Assembly (NCBI GenBank): GCA_902514615.1
Contig: CABXRG010000001.1
Span: 77,834 to 136,347, forward strand
Direction: 5' to 3'
DNA: 58,514 bases
DNA from: an uncultured Bacteroidota bacterium
GTDB lineage: Bacteria > Bacteroidota > Bacteroidia > Flavobacteriales > Flavobacteriaceae
Shown here piece after piece: positions 38,201-46,398 of this stretch. Each line of letters opens with the position of its first letter. The first letter of the stretch is position 1. The translations under genes were made by a program, and so were the position numbers. Below the pieces are notes generated by a model that saw nothing but the letters and a program-made list of their open reading frames with translations, searched no databases and had not been told where the DNA came from.

Positions 38201-38486
38201 AGTCAATAAAATTCTTAAAAAAGATATTGATAATGATGGTTTCATGGATATAATTATCTCAGGAAACATGTATAACTCAGAGATTGAAACACCCAGAAAT
38301 GATGGTAGTGTGGGGGTATTACTTAAATATAATCCTGAAATTGGTTTTGATGCTATTTCCACTCAAGAAAGTGGACTTTTTATCAATGGTGATGTAAAGG
38401 ACATGGAATTTATAAGACTTAGAGATAAAGATTATATAATTTCAGCTAAGAATGATGATTTTATAGAGTTCACTAAAATTAACTAA
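35220..38486 (+). CDS. FG-GAP/VCBS-repeat and ASPIC/UnbV lipoprotein
   Basis: A 1,088-residue surface-type lipoprotein (signal peptide ending FASC). It has many FG-GAP beta-propeller blades, each with a calcium-binding D-x-D/N-x-D-G-like loop, for example DINNDELDDIFFTG, DYDKDGDLDLYVANY, DLDNDGDLEIIVNN and DFDKDGDMDLVIGNLG. Two repeat groups flank a central ASPIC/UnbV domain at ~500-580 (LTRGFQSSVSPYLNFGI, VKVVWPNGNTQTLDNV). Such proteins are frequent beside SusCD pairs in marine flavobacteria; a role in glycan binding or in holding enzymes at the surface is likely but unproven. The next gene begins directly after its stop codon. Confidence 0.9.
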   Translation: MKKLNLLLFVNAVIIVFASCNNRADNKQFTLLSSESTGVDFINQLKENDTINYFTYPYIYMGGGVSVGDINNDELDDIFFTGNMAENRLYLNKGNLQFEDLTDYSGIGGDDKWYTGSTMVDINNDGFIDIYVSVAGLKGEKNNELYVNNGDNTFTEMASKYGIADIGNGVQATFFDYDKDGDLDLYVANYPITPFDAPRNYYYYKMQNTEDDETDNLYRNDGSSFTRVTEEAGLRTYGLTLSATIGDLNNDSYPDIYISNDFSSPDFMYMNNGDGTFTDVVKESTNQTSFYGMGVDIADFNNDQYLDYIQVDMDAKDNRRAKANMASMNPDLFWSTVNFGFHYQYMHNTLQLNRRIEGNKPFFSNISRLSGISSTDWSWGPLLADFDNDGWKDLFISNGIRREINNKDFFNAIELRPMSNDSLLYYTNQIPSEAISNFAFKNNKDLTFDNVSSDWGLDQENFSNGATYADLDNDGDLEIIVNNVDQQAQIYRNNSSNNYVKIKLKGDKNNLLGIDSRVYVETANSSQMQELTLTRGFQSSVSPYLNFGIANQEKIISVKVVWPNGNTQTLDNVKINSIVEFDIKNSNSNENIFEESKVYFENVEVVKHKHEENEHNDYLKEVLLPHENSRLGPGIATGDIDGDNLDDFIVGGAKDQPTAFYFQKLDGSFSKKSFSFSKSHSKYEDMDIMLKDFDSDGDLDVYIVSGGNEFEQNSPILKDRLYTNNGNGSLIYNEDSLPNNFSSGMRLSSADYDKDGDIDLFVGGRVVPGSYPLPADSFLLVNTSNKNGIKFINASEIDFPFKDIGLVTSSVWTDYNNDSWLDLVVVGEWTPVRFFKNVEGKFSEDTSLIDTDSTRGWWYDIVAEDFDKDGDMDLVIGNLGNNYKYQTSGDETFDIYYNDFDKNNSGDIVLSYYNDGEQYPLRGRQCSSDQIPAIKTKFQDYDAFSIATLEDVYTEPDLEQSLHYFTKTFSSVYLENIGNSFTMNKLPVLSQLSAVNKILKKDIDNDGFMDIIISGNMYNSEIETPRNDGSVGVLLKYNPEIGFDAISTQESGLFINGDVKDMEFIRLRDKDYIISAKNDDFIEFTKIN

Positions 38487-40979
38487 TTGAGATTTAAAGC
38501 TTCATTATCATTATTATTTTTATTTTTTCTGGCTTTGTCATGTCAAACAATTCCAGAAGAAATTGAAATTTTTTATGATATTAAAGAAATGAAAGATTAC
38601 TCTTTAGAAGTTACTTTCAAAATTAAAAACTCAACTAATTACAACTTTGATTCCTTGTGGTCACTTCATTGGAATCAACAAAGCGCTGTTGTAGATTCAA
38701 ATTCAGTTTCTGATAACCTTAAATATGAATATGTAGCAGGACAATCATATAACATTCTATCCTTTGGTAAAAATTATAATTTAAATGCAGGAGAGTCTAT
38801 TTCAATTGATTTAAAGCAAAGAGGTATTGTTCAAAGAAAATCTGATTTGCCGGTTGGAGGTTTTATTGTAATTAATAATAACATACTTGATGTTAAATTT
38901 ACTAGCACTTGGAAGAATGCTATTGGAATTGAAGATCTTAATATTCCAACATCTATTGATCGTTATGCCAATTATTACCCAAATAACCCCATTGATAAAA
39001 CTGAACTAGATCTAATTGTACCTACTCCTAATAAAATTAATTTGTTGGAAGGTGATTCACCTCTAAAGGAAGAATATACATTGTCAATTGACCAATCTCT
39101 TAACTTAAGCCTAGATCTAGTTAAGTCTTTAATGAATGAAGTTGTCGATATAAATGTAATAGAAGATAAATCTGTCACTGACATTGTTATTAATTTTTCT
39201 GATGATATAAAAGAAGAGTCCTATTTACTAGATATTAACAAGGGTGGTATTTCTATTAATGCTTCGGACAGAGCAGGTGCTTTATACGGTATTCAATCAT
39301 TAAAGCAAATATTTATGGTATCCCAATTGGAAAAAACTCCAATAAGACATCTACAAGTTAATGATTCACCAAGATTTTCTTATAGAGGAATGCTTCTTGA
39401 CATATCAAGGAATTTTTATGGTCCCGAAAAGATAAAACAGATTTTAGATTACATGTCTTTTTTTAAAATTAATTTTTTAGATTTTAGAATAACTGATGAC
39501 GAGGGCTGGAGATTAGAAATTCCAGGTTTAGAAGAACTCACTAGTGTTGGTTCTAAAAGAGCTTATTCGAAGGACGAATTTGAGAACCTAATACCAATGT
39601 ATGGTTCAGGATCAGATACAAATTCCTCAGGATCAGGTTTTTTATCTAAAACTGAATTTATTGATATCTTATTGTATGCAAATGAAAGAAACATATCAGT
39701 TATTCCTCAAATTAGTTTTCCTTCACATATAAGGTCTGCTATCGTGGCAATGAATTCTAGATATCAAAAATATATGGAGCTAGGTGATAAAGAAGAAGCT
39801 GAGAAATATTTGCTAATTGATCCAGCTGACCAAAGTGAATATATTTCAGCACAAGGCTTTAATGATAATATTGCTTGTATTTGTAGAGACAGCGCTTTTA
39901 CTTTTTATGATAAAGTAATTGATGAGGTTTATTTAATGTATGAGGAAGCAGAAGTAGAAATGAAATCTTTTGGAGTAGGTGCTGATGAAGTACCCTATGG
40001 GGCATGGAGAAAATCTCCACTTTGTAATGAATTCATGTCAGAAAACTCAATAGAAAATGACTACAATGCATTATATCAATATGCACAAAAAAGAGTTTAT
40101 GAAAAAATATCTTCCTATGAATTAACTATGACTGGATGGGATGATATTTTATTAAAGCTGACTGAAAAGAACCAATCAGAAACTGAAATTAAAGATTTCT
40201 TCAAAGATGATGATATTCTTCTATTTGTATGGAAAAATGATTGGGGTCAGGGAAGACAGGATATGATCTATAAATATGCTAATCTTGGATATAAGACAGT
40301 TATGAGTAATTCAAGTGCATTTTATTTTGATATGGTAGATGATAAAGACTTTGATAACGTTGGTCTTTCTTGGAGTGGATACGCTGATTATAAAGATATG
40401 TGGACAGTAGATGTTTTTGATATTTTTAATGACTCTTATGGTGTTGAAAAAAATAATATTTCACAGAAATATATTAATTCTTCTGTAAAATTAGATCCTG
40501 GAAGTTTTGATAATATTATTGGAATTCAGTCTCAAATATGGAGTGAAACAATTATAAATGAGGATATACTTGATTATATGTTTATGCCAAATATTATTGT
40601 TTTCTCGCAAAAGGCATGGTCAGATAATCCTAAATGGATGAATACATCCGATATGGAGCTTAGATCAGAAATTTTAGATCTAGAATGGAACAGGTTTTCT
40701 AATAATATAGGTCAAAGAGTTCTTCCTATAGTTGATAATATTTTTGGTGGCTTGTCTTATGACTTACCTAAACCAGGAGGTTTAATAGTAAATGATTCCT
40801 TATATGCTAACTCTGCCTTCCCAGGACTAAATATAAAATATACTCTCGATGGAACTATTCCTAACTCCAATAGTAATAACTATGTTGATCCATTAAAAAT
40901 AAGTAAAGATGACATCGTCCATCTAAGATTGTTTAATAATAATGGTAGGGGGGGTAATTCAATTTTAGTTAATAAGTAA
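38487..40979 (+). CDS. GH20 beta-N-acetylhexosaminidase (chitobiase-like), lipoprotein
   Basis: Releases terminal GlcNAc or GalNAc from oligosaccharides by substrate-assisted catalysis. The start is TTG immediately behind the previous stop, then a lipoprotein signal ending ALSC. Domains of the 830 residues: a chitobiase-type N-terminal carbohydrate-binding domain (~25-170), a GH20b domain (~180-290), and the catalytic barrel from SYRGMLLDISRNF with Arg for the substrate, ITDDEGWRLEIPGL, and the catalytic Asp500-Glu501 pair in VGADEVPYG. A C-terminal chitobiase-like domain (KYTLDGTIPNSNSN) closes the protein. The acid/base motif is GADEV rather than the more usual GGDE. It is one operon with the UnbV protein and nagX. 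Confidence 0.94.
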   Translation: MRFKASLSLLFLFFLALSCQTIPEEIEIFYDIKEMKDYSLEVTFKIKNSTNYNFDSLWSLHWNQQSAVVDSNSVSDNLKYEYVAGQSYNILSFGKNYNLNAGESISIDLKQRGIVQRKSDLPVGGFIVINNNILDVKFTSTWKNAIGIEDLNIPTSIDRYANYYPNNPIDKTELDLIVPTPNKINLLEGDSPLKEEYTLSIDQSLNLSLDLVKSLMNEVVDINVIEDKSVTDIVINFSDDIKEESYLLDINKGGISINASDRAGALYGIQSLKQIFMVSQLEKTPIRHLQVNDSPRFSYRGMLLDISRNFYGPEKIKQILDYMSFFKINFLDFRITDDEGWRLEIPGLEELTSVGSKRAYSKDEFENLIPMYGSGSDTNSSGSGFLSKTEFIDILLYANERNISVIPQISFPSHIRSAIVAMNSRYQKYMELGDKEEAEKYLLIDPADQSEYISAQGFNDNIACICRDSAFTFYDKVIDEVYLMYEEAEVEMKSFGVGADEVPYGAWRKSPLCNEFMSENSIENDYNALYQYAQKRVYEKISSYELTMTGWDDILLKLTEKNQSETEIKDFFKDDDILLFVWKNDWGQGRQDMIYKYANLGYKTVMSNSSAFYFDMVDDKDFDNVGLSWSGYADYKDMWTVDVFDIFNDSYGVEKNNISQKYINSSVKLDPGSFDNIIGIQSQIWSETIINEDILDYMFMPNIIVFSQKAWSDNPKWMNTSDMELRSEILDLEWNRFSNNIGQRVLPIVDNIFGGLSYDLPKPGGLIVNDSLYANSAFPGLNIKYTLDGTIPNSNSNNYVDPLKISKDDIVHLRLFNNNGRGGNSILVNK

Positions 40980-41019
40980 TTATTAATTAACTAATTATTT
41001 TATTTAACTTATAATTTAA

Positions 41020-42105
41020 ATGAAAGGTAGAATATTATCTATTGATGTATTAAGAGGAATGACATTAATCTTTATGATTATTGTAAATCAACCTGGATCG
41101 TGGGATAATGTTTTTGCTCCTTTATTACATGCTAATTGGAATGGCTTAACTCCAACTGACTACATTTTTCCAAACTTTCTTTTTATTGTAGGTGTTTCAA
41201 TTGTGCTTTCACTTAACAATCGAAAAAATGAACTAGAAAAGAGTCAAGCGCTTAAAAAAATTATTTGGAGAGCATTTAAAATCTATCTGGTAGGCCTATT
41301 TTTATGGGTTTTTCCTTCTTTTGACTTTGATAATATTAGATGGACTGGAGTTCTTCAGAGAATATCTTTTGTTTTCTTGTTTTGTGGTATAATTTATCTT
41401 TTTATAAATAAAAAATACTACATGTACATATCTTTTATAACACTTATAGCTTATTGGTTCATAATGATTTATGTTCCAGTTCCAGGTATTGGTCAACCAG
41501 ATTTGAGTGTACCGGAATTAAATCTAGCTCATTATATTGATAATAAATACCTGCCTGGAGTAATGTGGCAAGGTACTTGGGATCCTGAAGGTATTTTTAC
41601 AACAATACCATCTATAATTACAGGTGTTTTTGGTTTAATAGCAGGTTCAATTCTAGTAAGTGCAAATAACATCAAGGATAAACTTCTTAAATTATTTTAC
41701 ATTGGTTTAATCCTAGTATTTGTTGGTGATTTCTTTAGTTGGTCATTTCCTATAAATAAAAACCTATGGAGCACTTCTTATACATTTCTTATGGCTGGTA
41801 TGTCATTTATGCTAACTGCTGCATTTACTTACCTTATAGATGTGAATGGCTTTAAAAAATTTAAAATGTCTCAGGTTTTTGGGACAAATTCAATTTTTAC
41901 ATATGTTCTTGCAGGCGTATTAAGTTCAATTTTCTATAGTGATTTTATTCTAGGTATTGAATTAAATTCAATTTTTGTTGAATCTTTGGTAAGTATTGGT
42001 GTTTACCCAAAACTTGTATCTTTCATGTATGCTCTTTTATATGTTTTTATAATTTACATACCTGCATACTATCTTTTCAAAAAGAAAATATTTATAAAAC
42101 TTTAG
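41020..42105 (+). CDS. nagX: NagX-like membrane protein (HGSNAT/DUF5009 family)
   Basis: An integral membrane protein of 361 residues with about ten hydrophobic helices. The N-terminus RILSIDVLRGMTLIFMIIVN and NGLTPTDYIFPNFLFIVGVSI is the hallmark of the family related to heparan-alpha-glucosaminide N-acetyltransferase. In other bacteria NagX is encoded in chitin/GlcNAc utilisation operons and is proposed to move amino sugars across the inner membrane or acetylate them. Placement 40 bases behind a GH20 hexosaminidase supports the amino-sugar role. The last codons overlap the stop of the convergent lipoprotein gene by four bases. Confidence 0.88.
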   Translation: MKGRILSIDVLRGMTLIFMIIVNQPGSWDNVFAPLLHANWNGLTPTDYIFPNFLFIVGVSIVLSLNNRKNELEKSQALKKIIWRAFKIYLVGLFLWVFPSFDFDNIRWTGVLQRISFVFLFCGIIYLFINKKYYMYISFITLIAYWFIMIYVPVPGIGQPDLSVPELNLAHYIDNKYLPGVMWQGTWDPEGIFTTIPSIITGVFGLIAGSILVSANNIKDKLLKLFYIGLILVFVGDFFSWSFPINKNLWSTSYTFLMAGMSFMLTAAFTYLIDVNGFKKFKMSQVFGTNSIFTYVLAGVLSSIFYSDFILGIELNSIFVESLVSIGVYPKLVSFMYALLYVFIIYIPAYYLFKKKIFIKL

Positions 42106-42533
42106 TAGTTACATTCATCAAGCTCTAATAGCTCATCTAAATATGATTTATCAGTTTTATAGAAGTAAGTAGTATTACCTCCTGTTGCTTTTATCTTTTC
42201 AATGATACTGTCATTTACAATACTGTAAAGCCAGTTAGATCCATTGAAATCTTCTGATAAATTGAGTTTTGTTTGATACTTAAATTCTGCATTCACAATA
42301 AAATTATTTTCATACGAATAGCAATTATACCCCGATATATAAACCTCAAGATATGCTCCATCTTTCTTATCATTAAATGTCCAAATGGATTGATTATTAT
42401 CTGTAGTCCAATAAGTTCCGTCAAGGCATTCTAAAAAACTTGAACATTCTTCAGACTTATCACTGTTAGAGCAGCTGAATAGGATTAATGAAAAAAGAAT
42501 TAATATAAACGAAGAATTGTAAGACGTTTTCAT
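42102..42533 (-). CDS. Small secreted lipoprotein, unknown function
   Basis: A 143-residue protein with a clear lipoprotein signal (LILFSC). The mature part carries two close cysteines (EECSSFLEC), another in YNCYSYENN and one in the final LDECNY, so it may be disulfide-bonded. WTTDNNQSIWTFNDKKDGAYLEVYI suggests a small beta-sandwich or lipocalin-like fold, but I recognise no family. It starts two bases after the upstream DUF255 gene ends and is probably co-transcribed with it. Confidence 0.7.
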   Translation of the reverse strand: MKTSYNSSFILILFSLILFSCSNSDKSEECSSFLECLDGTYWTTDNNQSIWTFNDKKDGAYLEVYISGYNCYSYENNFIVNAEFKYQTKLNLSEDFNGSNWLYSIVNDSIIEKIKATGGNTTYFYKTDKSYLDELLELDECNY

Positions 42534-42535
42534 AA

Positions 42536-44647
42536 TTAGTTGATATAAGGCACTTGTTCAAGTGCTAAATTAATATTTGTTTCTGGTCTTTGGCACGTTT
42601 TATTCTGGCAAACGTATATAAAGGTTTCATCATCAAAATATCTATCAATAAAAAGAGGTATTTTACTTTCATCATCTGATTGAACAACAATTGTATTAGG
42701 AGTAAAATATCGAGTGATTTGGTCTGTTAATGATTTAGCGTTAGGACCAATAACTGCAATTTCATAAAATGATTCAACTCTGTTAAGGATGTTGTTTCCC
42801 CAGACAGAGTAGGAGTTAATGTTTTCATCAATAATTTTTTGAACTGATGAAACCATTTTGTCAGATAGATCTAGATATTCATCATCAAATATAATATGAC
42901 CAATATTAAATAGTTGTTCAGCTATTATAGAATTAGGGGAAGGCATCACACCGTCATCAATCGAAATTACTTTGGTGAAAAGTTCATCATTATTGCTATA
43001 CTTTAAAAGATCAGATTTGTCATCATTAAATAATTGAAGAGCTTCATCAGTTATTCTCTTTGAAAAATCAAAATATGATTCATTGCCAGTAGCCTGAAAA
43101 AGTCTCATAGTAGCTTTTGATAGGTATGCGTAATCTTCAAGCACGCCTTCTTGAAATTGATTTTTCTTATATGTATGAATAAGTTTATTTTTTTTAAAAG
43201 AGTTGTCTTTTAGCTCATTAAACATTGATATTGCAATTTCAAGATATTCTTTGTTTTTTAAAGCTTCATAAGCATCTATAAGTCCTATTATTGCTAGTGA
43301 ATTCCATGAAATAATTATCTTATCATCTATTCTAGGTTTAGTTCTCTTCTCTTTTAATTGGATTATATTTTTTTCCCAGATGTTATTCAAACTAGATAGA
43401 TCTGTTTTTGAAATATTATTAGATTCTAGCCATTTATCTTCATAATTATATTTATTTGGAAGAAGTAAAAATCTATTATTTTCCCATGGATTAGCTTGAT
43501 CGATATTGTAATAACTATTAAATAACTTTTGATCAGTATTTTCTGAAATCATTTTTAATTCTTCTAGAGTGTAGGAGTAGTATTTTCCTTCTTCTCCATC
43601 TGTGTCAGCATCCATTGCTGCAAAATACAACCCATTTTCTGATGACATTTTGGAATTAAGAAATGATATAGTTTGATCTATAACTTCTTTATAAGATTCA
43701 TCTCCATATACTTTATAAGCTAAAGAGTAAAGACTGATCATTTGAGCTTGATCATAAAGCATTTTTTCAAAGTGAGGAGTTTTCCATTCGCTATCTATAG
43801 TATATCTGTAAAAGCCTCCTTCTATGAAGTCATTTAATCCACTAGACGCAATTATGTCGATAGTATTTTTTACATGTTCTAAAACATTATCATCATTATA
43901 TATTCTTCCATAATTTAGAAGAAACAGGTATTTAGAAGGTGAAACAAATTTTTGCTGAGCTAAATCTCCTCCGAAACTTAAATCCCATTTTTCTTTCCAA
44001 ATGTTGATATTGTTTTTAAGAAATTCTGAATTGAACTCAGTAACTTCTTCCTGTTTCTTTATGGTATTTATATCGATAACACCATTTTTTACATTTGATG
44101 CAATATCTTTAAGACCACCATAATTATCATTCTTAAGTCTGATTATTCTTTTTAAAATATCATTCCACTGAGAGGTTGTATGGTATGTTCCTGCGTAAAT
44201 AGGACTTCCATCTGGAAGAGTAATAACATTTAAGGGCCAACCACCCATACCTGTCATCAATTGTGACGCAGTCATATATGCCTGGTCTACATCAGGATTT
44301 TCTTCCCTATCAACTTTTATATTGATAAAGTTATCGTTCATTGTTTTTGCTATAGAGTCATTTGTAAATGTCTCCTCCTCCATAACATGGCACCAGTGAC
44401 AGCTAGAATAACCAATACTAATAACTAGTAATTTATCTAGTTCTTGGGAAACATCAAAAATTGAATTAGACCACCTTTGCCAATTTATTGGATTCTCAGA
44501 ATGTTGCTTTAAATAAAGGCTAGTTTCTTTATCAAGTTGATTTTTATTTATACTATTTATGTTCACTTCAGAGCTGCATGAATATATAATAGCCAAAAAT
44601 AATATATAATAATTAACATTGATAAGTTTTGAAATTTTGAAATTCAT
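42536..44647 (-). CDS. DUF255 thioredoxin-fold/six-hairpin protein (YyaL/SPATA20-like), lipoprotein
   Basis: A 703-residue protein. I start it at the ATG at 44647, directly before a lipoprotein signal (IIYSC); an in-frame start ten codons earlier puts extra residues in front of the signal. The N-terminal thioredoxin-like domain has SIGYSSCHWCHVMEEETF with a C-x2-C redox motif, then VDREENPDVDQ and GGWPLNVITLPDGSPIYAGTY. The rest is an alpha/alpha six-hairpin-glycosidase-like domain (FEKMLYDQAQMISLY, GVLEDYAYL). The fold is known; the function is not, and exported lipoprotein members may be periplasmic thiol-redox or chaperone proteins. Family members are usually 600-700 residues, so the gene is intact. 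Confidence 0.9.
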   Translation of the reverse strand: MNFKISKLINVNYYILFLAIIYSCSSEVNINSINKNQLDKETSLYLKQHSENPINWQRWSNSIFDVSQELDKLLVISIGYSSCHWCHVMEEETFTNDSIAKTMNDNFINIKVDREENPDVDQAYMTASQLMTGMGGWPLNVITLPDGSPIYAGTYHTTSQWNDILKRIIRLKNDNYGGLKDIASNVKNGVIDINTIKKQEEVTEFNSEFLKNNINIWKEKWDLSFGGDLAQQKFVSPSKYLFLLNYGRIYNDDNVLEHVKNTIDIIASSGLNDFIEGGFYRYTIDSEWKTPHFEKMLYDQAQMISLYSLAYKVYGDESYKEVIDQTISFLNSKMSSENGLYFAAMDADTDGEEGKYYSYTLEELKMISENTDQKLFNSYYNIDQANPWENNRFLLLPNKYNYEDKWLESNNISKTDLSSLNNIWEKNIIQLKEKRTKPRIDDKIIISWNSLAIIGLIDAYEALKNKEYLEIAISMFNELKDNSFKKNKLIHTYKKNQFQEGVLEDYAYLSKATMRLFQATGNESYFDFSKRITDEALQLFNDDKSDLLKYSNNDELFTKVISIDDGVMPSPNSIIAEQLFNIGHIIFDDEYLDLSDKMVSSVQKIIDENINSYSVWGNNILNRVESFYEIAVIGPNAKSLTDQITRYFTPNTIVVQSDDESKIPLFIDRYFDDETFIYVCQNKTCQRPETNINLALEQVPYIN

Positions 44648-44814
44648 AATTTTTTTACCTGTAAATATAAAATTCACAATAAATCTTACTTTTTTTTTTA
44701 ATTATGCAAAAATTTAAAAAAAAGACATGCAAATGGTTCATCAACTCTAAACTAATGTAAATTTACATAAAACATTAAAATTTACAGAGTTACAGATGTA
44801 ATATCTGATTTGCG

Positions 44815-44849
44815 AAACCTGCCTTTTTGGTTTTTTAGGCAGGTTTTTT
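44815..44849 (+). terminator. Plus-strand intrinsic terminator without a plus-strand gene
   Basis: A 10-bp stem (44815-44824 with 44837-44846, AAACCTGCCT/AGGCAGGTTT) is followed by T residues to 44849 and fits a plus-strand terminator. On the minus strand the hairpin is followed by CGCAAATC with no T-run, so it is a poor terminator for the minus gene ending at 44848. No plus-strand gene lies upstream between 42105 and here. Confidence 0.7.
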
Positions 44850-45102
44850 AATTACAATACTTATCTCCTATACTAACGGAATCATATGTTTCCTTATCAA
44901 CCTTTCCTGTACCATATGGATCAGGAATCCCCGTGTATAAATTATCATTTGAGTTGTAATTTGAACTACCATAGTCACGATTGTTCTCTAATAAGAGATA
45001 ATATTCTCCATTATTTATTTCTTTTCCTTCTATAGTGTAGCATTTTTCTTTATCGCAAGAAAAAATAAATAATGTGAATAAGATTAGGTATTGGTATTTC
45101 AT
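44848..45102 (-). CDS. Small lipoprotein, unknown function
   Basis: An 84-residue lipoprotein. I start it at the ATG at 45102, which lies two bases after the upstream DUF411 stop and directly precedes a signal peptide ending FIFSC; a start seven codons earlier overlaps that gene. The mature part is rich in Asn, Tyr and Gly (NNGEYYLLLENNRDYG, NSNDNLYTGIPDPYGTG) with three cysteines in total, one at the penultimate position. I recognise no family. Co-transcription with the DUF411 gene is very likely, so a link to metal or redox handling is possible but unproven. Confidence 0.65.
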   Translation of the reverse strand: MKYQYLILFTLFIFSCDKEKCYTIEGKEINNGEYYLLLENNRDYGSSNYNSNDNLYTGIPDPYGTGKVDKETYDSVSIGDKYCN

Positions 45103-45104
45103 TA

Positions 45105-45542
45105 TTACTCGTAATGTTTCCAAACAAAAGTAGACCCATCATTGTTAACGGCTAGAACATCAAAATTAGCTTTCTCATTAATTGTTTCCATTCCAGGAAC
45201 ATTAGATCCAGCTGGCATACCAGGAACTGTGATACCTTTGATGTCAGGTCTTTCACTTAATAACTTTGTTATAGCATCGTGTGGAACATGTCCTTCAACA
45301 AAATATCCCTCAATAAAGCCAGTGTGACATGACTGAAGTGTAATATCTATTCCAGCTTTTACTTTAGCAGAATACATATCGTTTGTCTTTATAGCTTCTA
45401 TATTTAAACCATTTTCCTCCATATTAGCAGCCCAACCTGAGCAACACCCACATGTAGGAGATTGATATAATACAAGTTTTTCTTTTGTATCTTGGTTACA
45501 AGAAAATATAAGAAGTGTTAATGTTAAAATTATTTTTTTCAT
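45105..45542 (-). CDS. DUF411 metal-binding-type lipoprotein
   Basis: A 145-residue exported protein with a lipobox (IFSC). It matches DUF411: YQSPTCGCCSGWAANMEENG with a C-x-C-C cluster near residue 32, TLQSCHTGFIEGYFVEGHVPHDAI with Cys/His ligands, and ITVPGMPAGSNVPGMET. The family is often found next to copper-resistance genes and is thought to bind copper or another soft metal in the periplasm. No copper exporter is adjacent here; the other copper-type protein in the window is the cupredoxin at 56.6 kb. It opens a minus-strand operon with the small lipoprotein. Confidence 0.88.
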   Translation of the reverse strand: MKKIILTLTLLIFSCNQDTKEKLVLYQSPTCGCCSGWAANMEENGLNIEAIKTNDMYSAKVKAGIDITLQSCHTGFIEGYFVEGHVPHDAITKLLSERPDIKGITVPGMPAGSNVPGMETINEKANFDVLAVNNDGSTFVWKHYE

Positions 45543-45568
45543 AATGCAAATATCGTTTTTTTTTATAA

Positions 45569-46186
45569 ATGGAACTAAACCAGGAAACGTTAAAAAAAGC
45601 CTATAATTATCTATCTAAAGATGATTGTTTAAATTATCTAATTGTTCATTTTTCTGATGTCATTGATATCACAGAAAGATATAGCGAGAATTACGCTAAG
45701 GCTCTAGCTGATCTAATAATTGAACAACAGGTTAGCTTCAAGGCAGCTATAACTATTAAAAAACGATTTACGAATATGATTAGAGACTTATCTAATGATG
45801 AGGTATTAGAATTGAAATTGGATGATCTTCAGTCAATAGGGATCTCATATAGAAAAGCTAGCTACATTCAAAATGTATATACCTACTTTCAAGAATCAAA
45901 ATTTAATTTTATTTCTGCATCAGACAAAGATGTTATATCTGAATTAGTTACTATTAAGGGTATTGGACTTTGGTCTGCACAAATGTTTTTAATTTTTGTT
46001 TTAATGAGAATTGATATTTTTTCTCAAGGTGACTTGGCTTTAATGAATAGCCTAAAGATTAATTATAATATTGATATTAAAAATAAAAAAACTGTTGAAT
46101 CCCTAGTTGAACAATGGTCGCCTTATAAGAGTGTTGCATCTCTACTTTTGTGGAAATCAATTGAGGATAAATATTATTATACATAA
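45569..46186 (+). CDS. AlkA-type DNA-3-methyladenine glycosylase (HhH-GPD)
   Basis: Excises alkylated bases from DNA in base-excision repair. The 205-residue protein is the short form lacking the AlkA N-terminal domain. ADLIIEQQVSFKAAITI at ~47-63 is the usual QQ[LV]S start of the HhH-GPD fold. The helix-hairpin-helix is TIKGIGLWSAQMFLIF at 128-143, and the catalytic Asp is Asp155 in FSQGDLAL. It diverges from the DUF411 operon with a 26-base spacer. The following small genes are in the same direction. Confidence 0.88.
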   Translation: MELNQETLKKAYNYLSKDDCLNYLIVHFSDVIDITERYSENYAKALADLIIEQQVSFKAAITIKKRFTNMIRDLSNDEVLELKLDDLQSIGISYRKASYIQNVYTYFQESKFNFISASDKDVISELVTIKGIGLWSAQMFLIFVLMRIDIFSQGDLALMNSLKINYNIDIKNKKTVESLVEQWSPYKSVASLLLWKSIEDKYYYT

Positions 46187-46202
46187 AGTATTAATTTAGC
46201 AT

Positions 46203-46397
46203 ATGGGAAGCTTTAAAAACAGTCTTTTGAATATTTATTACGACTTAATGTCACACCCTTTGTTGTCAATAATTATTAGAATTTTATTTGTTTGTTTTAT
46301 GCTTATTTTAATAGCTTATTTTCTATTCTATGCTATTATATTTGCTGTAATCTTAATTCCCGTCTACTATATTTGGAAATATATTAATTCAAAATAA
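46203..46397 (+). CDS. Small membrane protein (64 residues), unknown
   Basis: ATG start 16 bases after the glycosylase stop. The N-terminal ~20 residues are soluble, followed by two closely spaced hydrophobic stretches (SIIIRILFVCFMLILIAYFL and FYAIIFAVILIPVYYIW) and a short lysine-containing tail (KYINSK), giving a helical hairpin or one long bent helix. No family is recognised. The pterin dehydratase start lies one base after its stop, so the genes are co-transcribed. Confidence 0.65.
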   Translation: MGSFKNSLLNIYYDLMSHPLLSIIIRILFVCFMLILIAYFLFYAIIFAVILIPVYYIWKYINSK

Positions 46398-46398
46398 A

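Noticed and set aside
35400-38400. Regularly spaced aspartate-rich repeats resembling an array or tandem DNA repeat.
   Set aside because: They are degenerate protein-level FG-GAP/VCBS blades with calcium loops; the DNA copies are not identical and there are no spacers.
44700-44760. An 18-codon plus-strand ORF (ATG at about 44704) upstream of the orphan terminator.
   Set aside because: It is lysine-rich, low in complexity and too short, with no hydrophobic segment and no coupling to a neighbour; a non-coding RNA is the better explanation.
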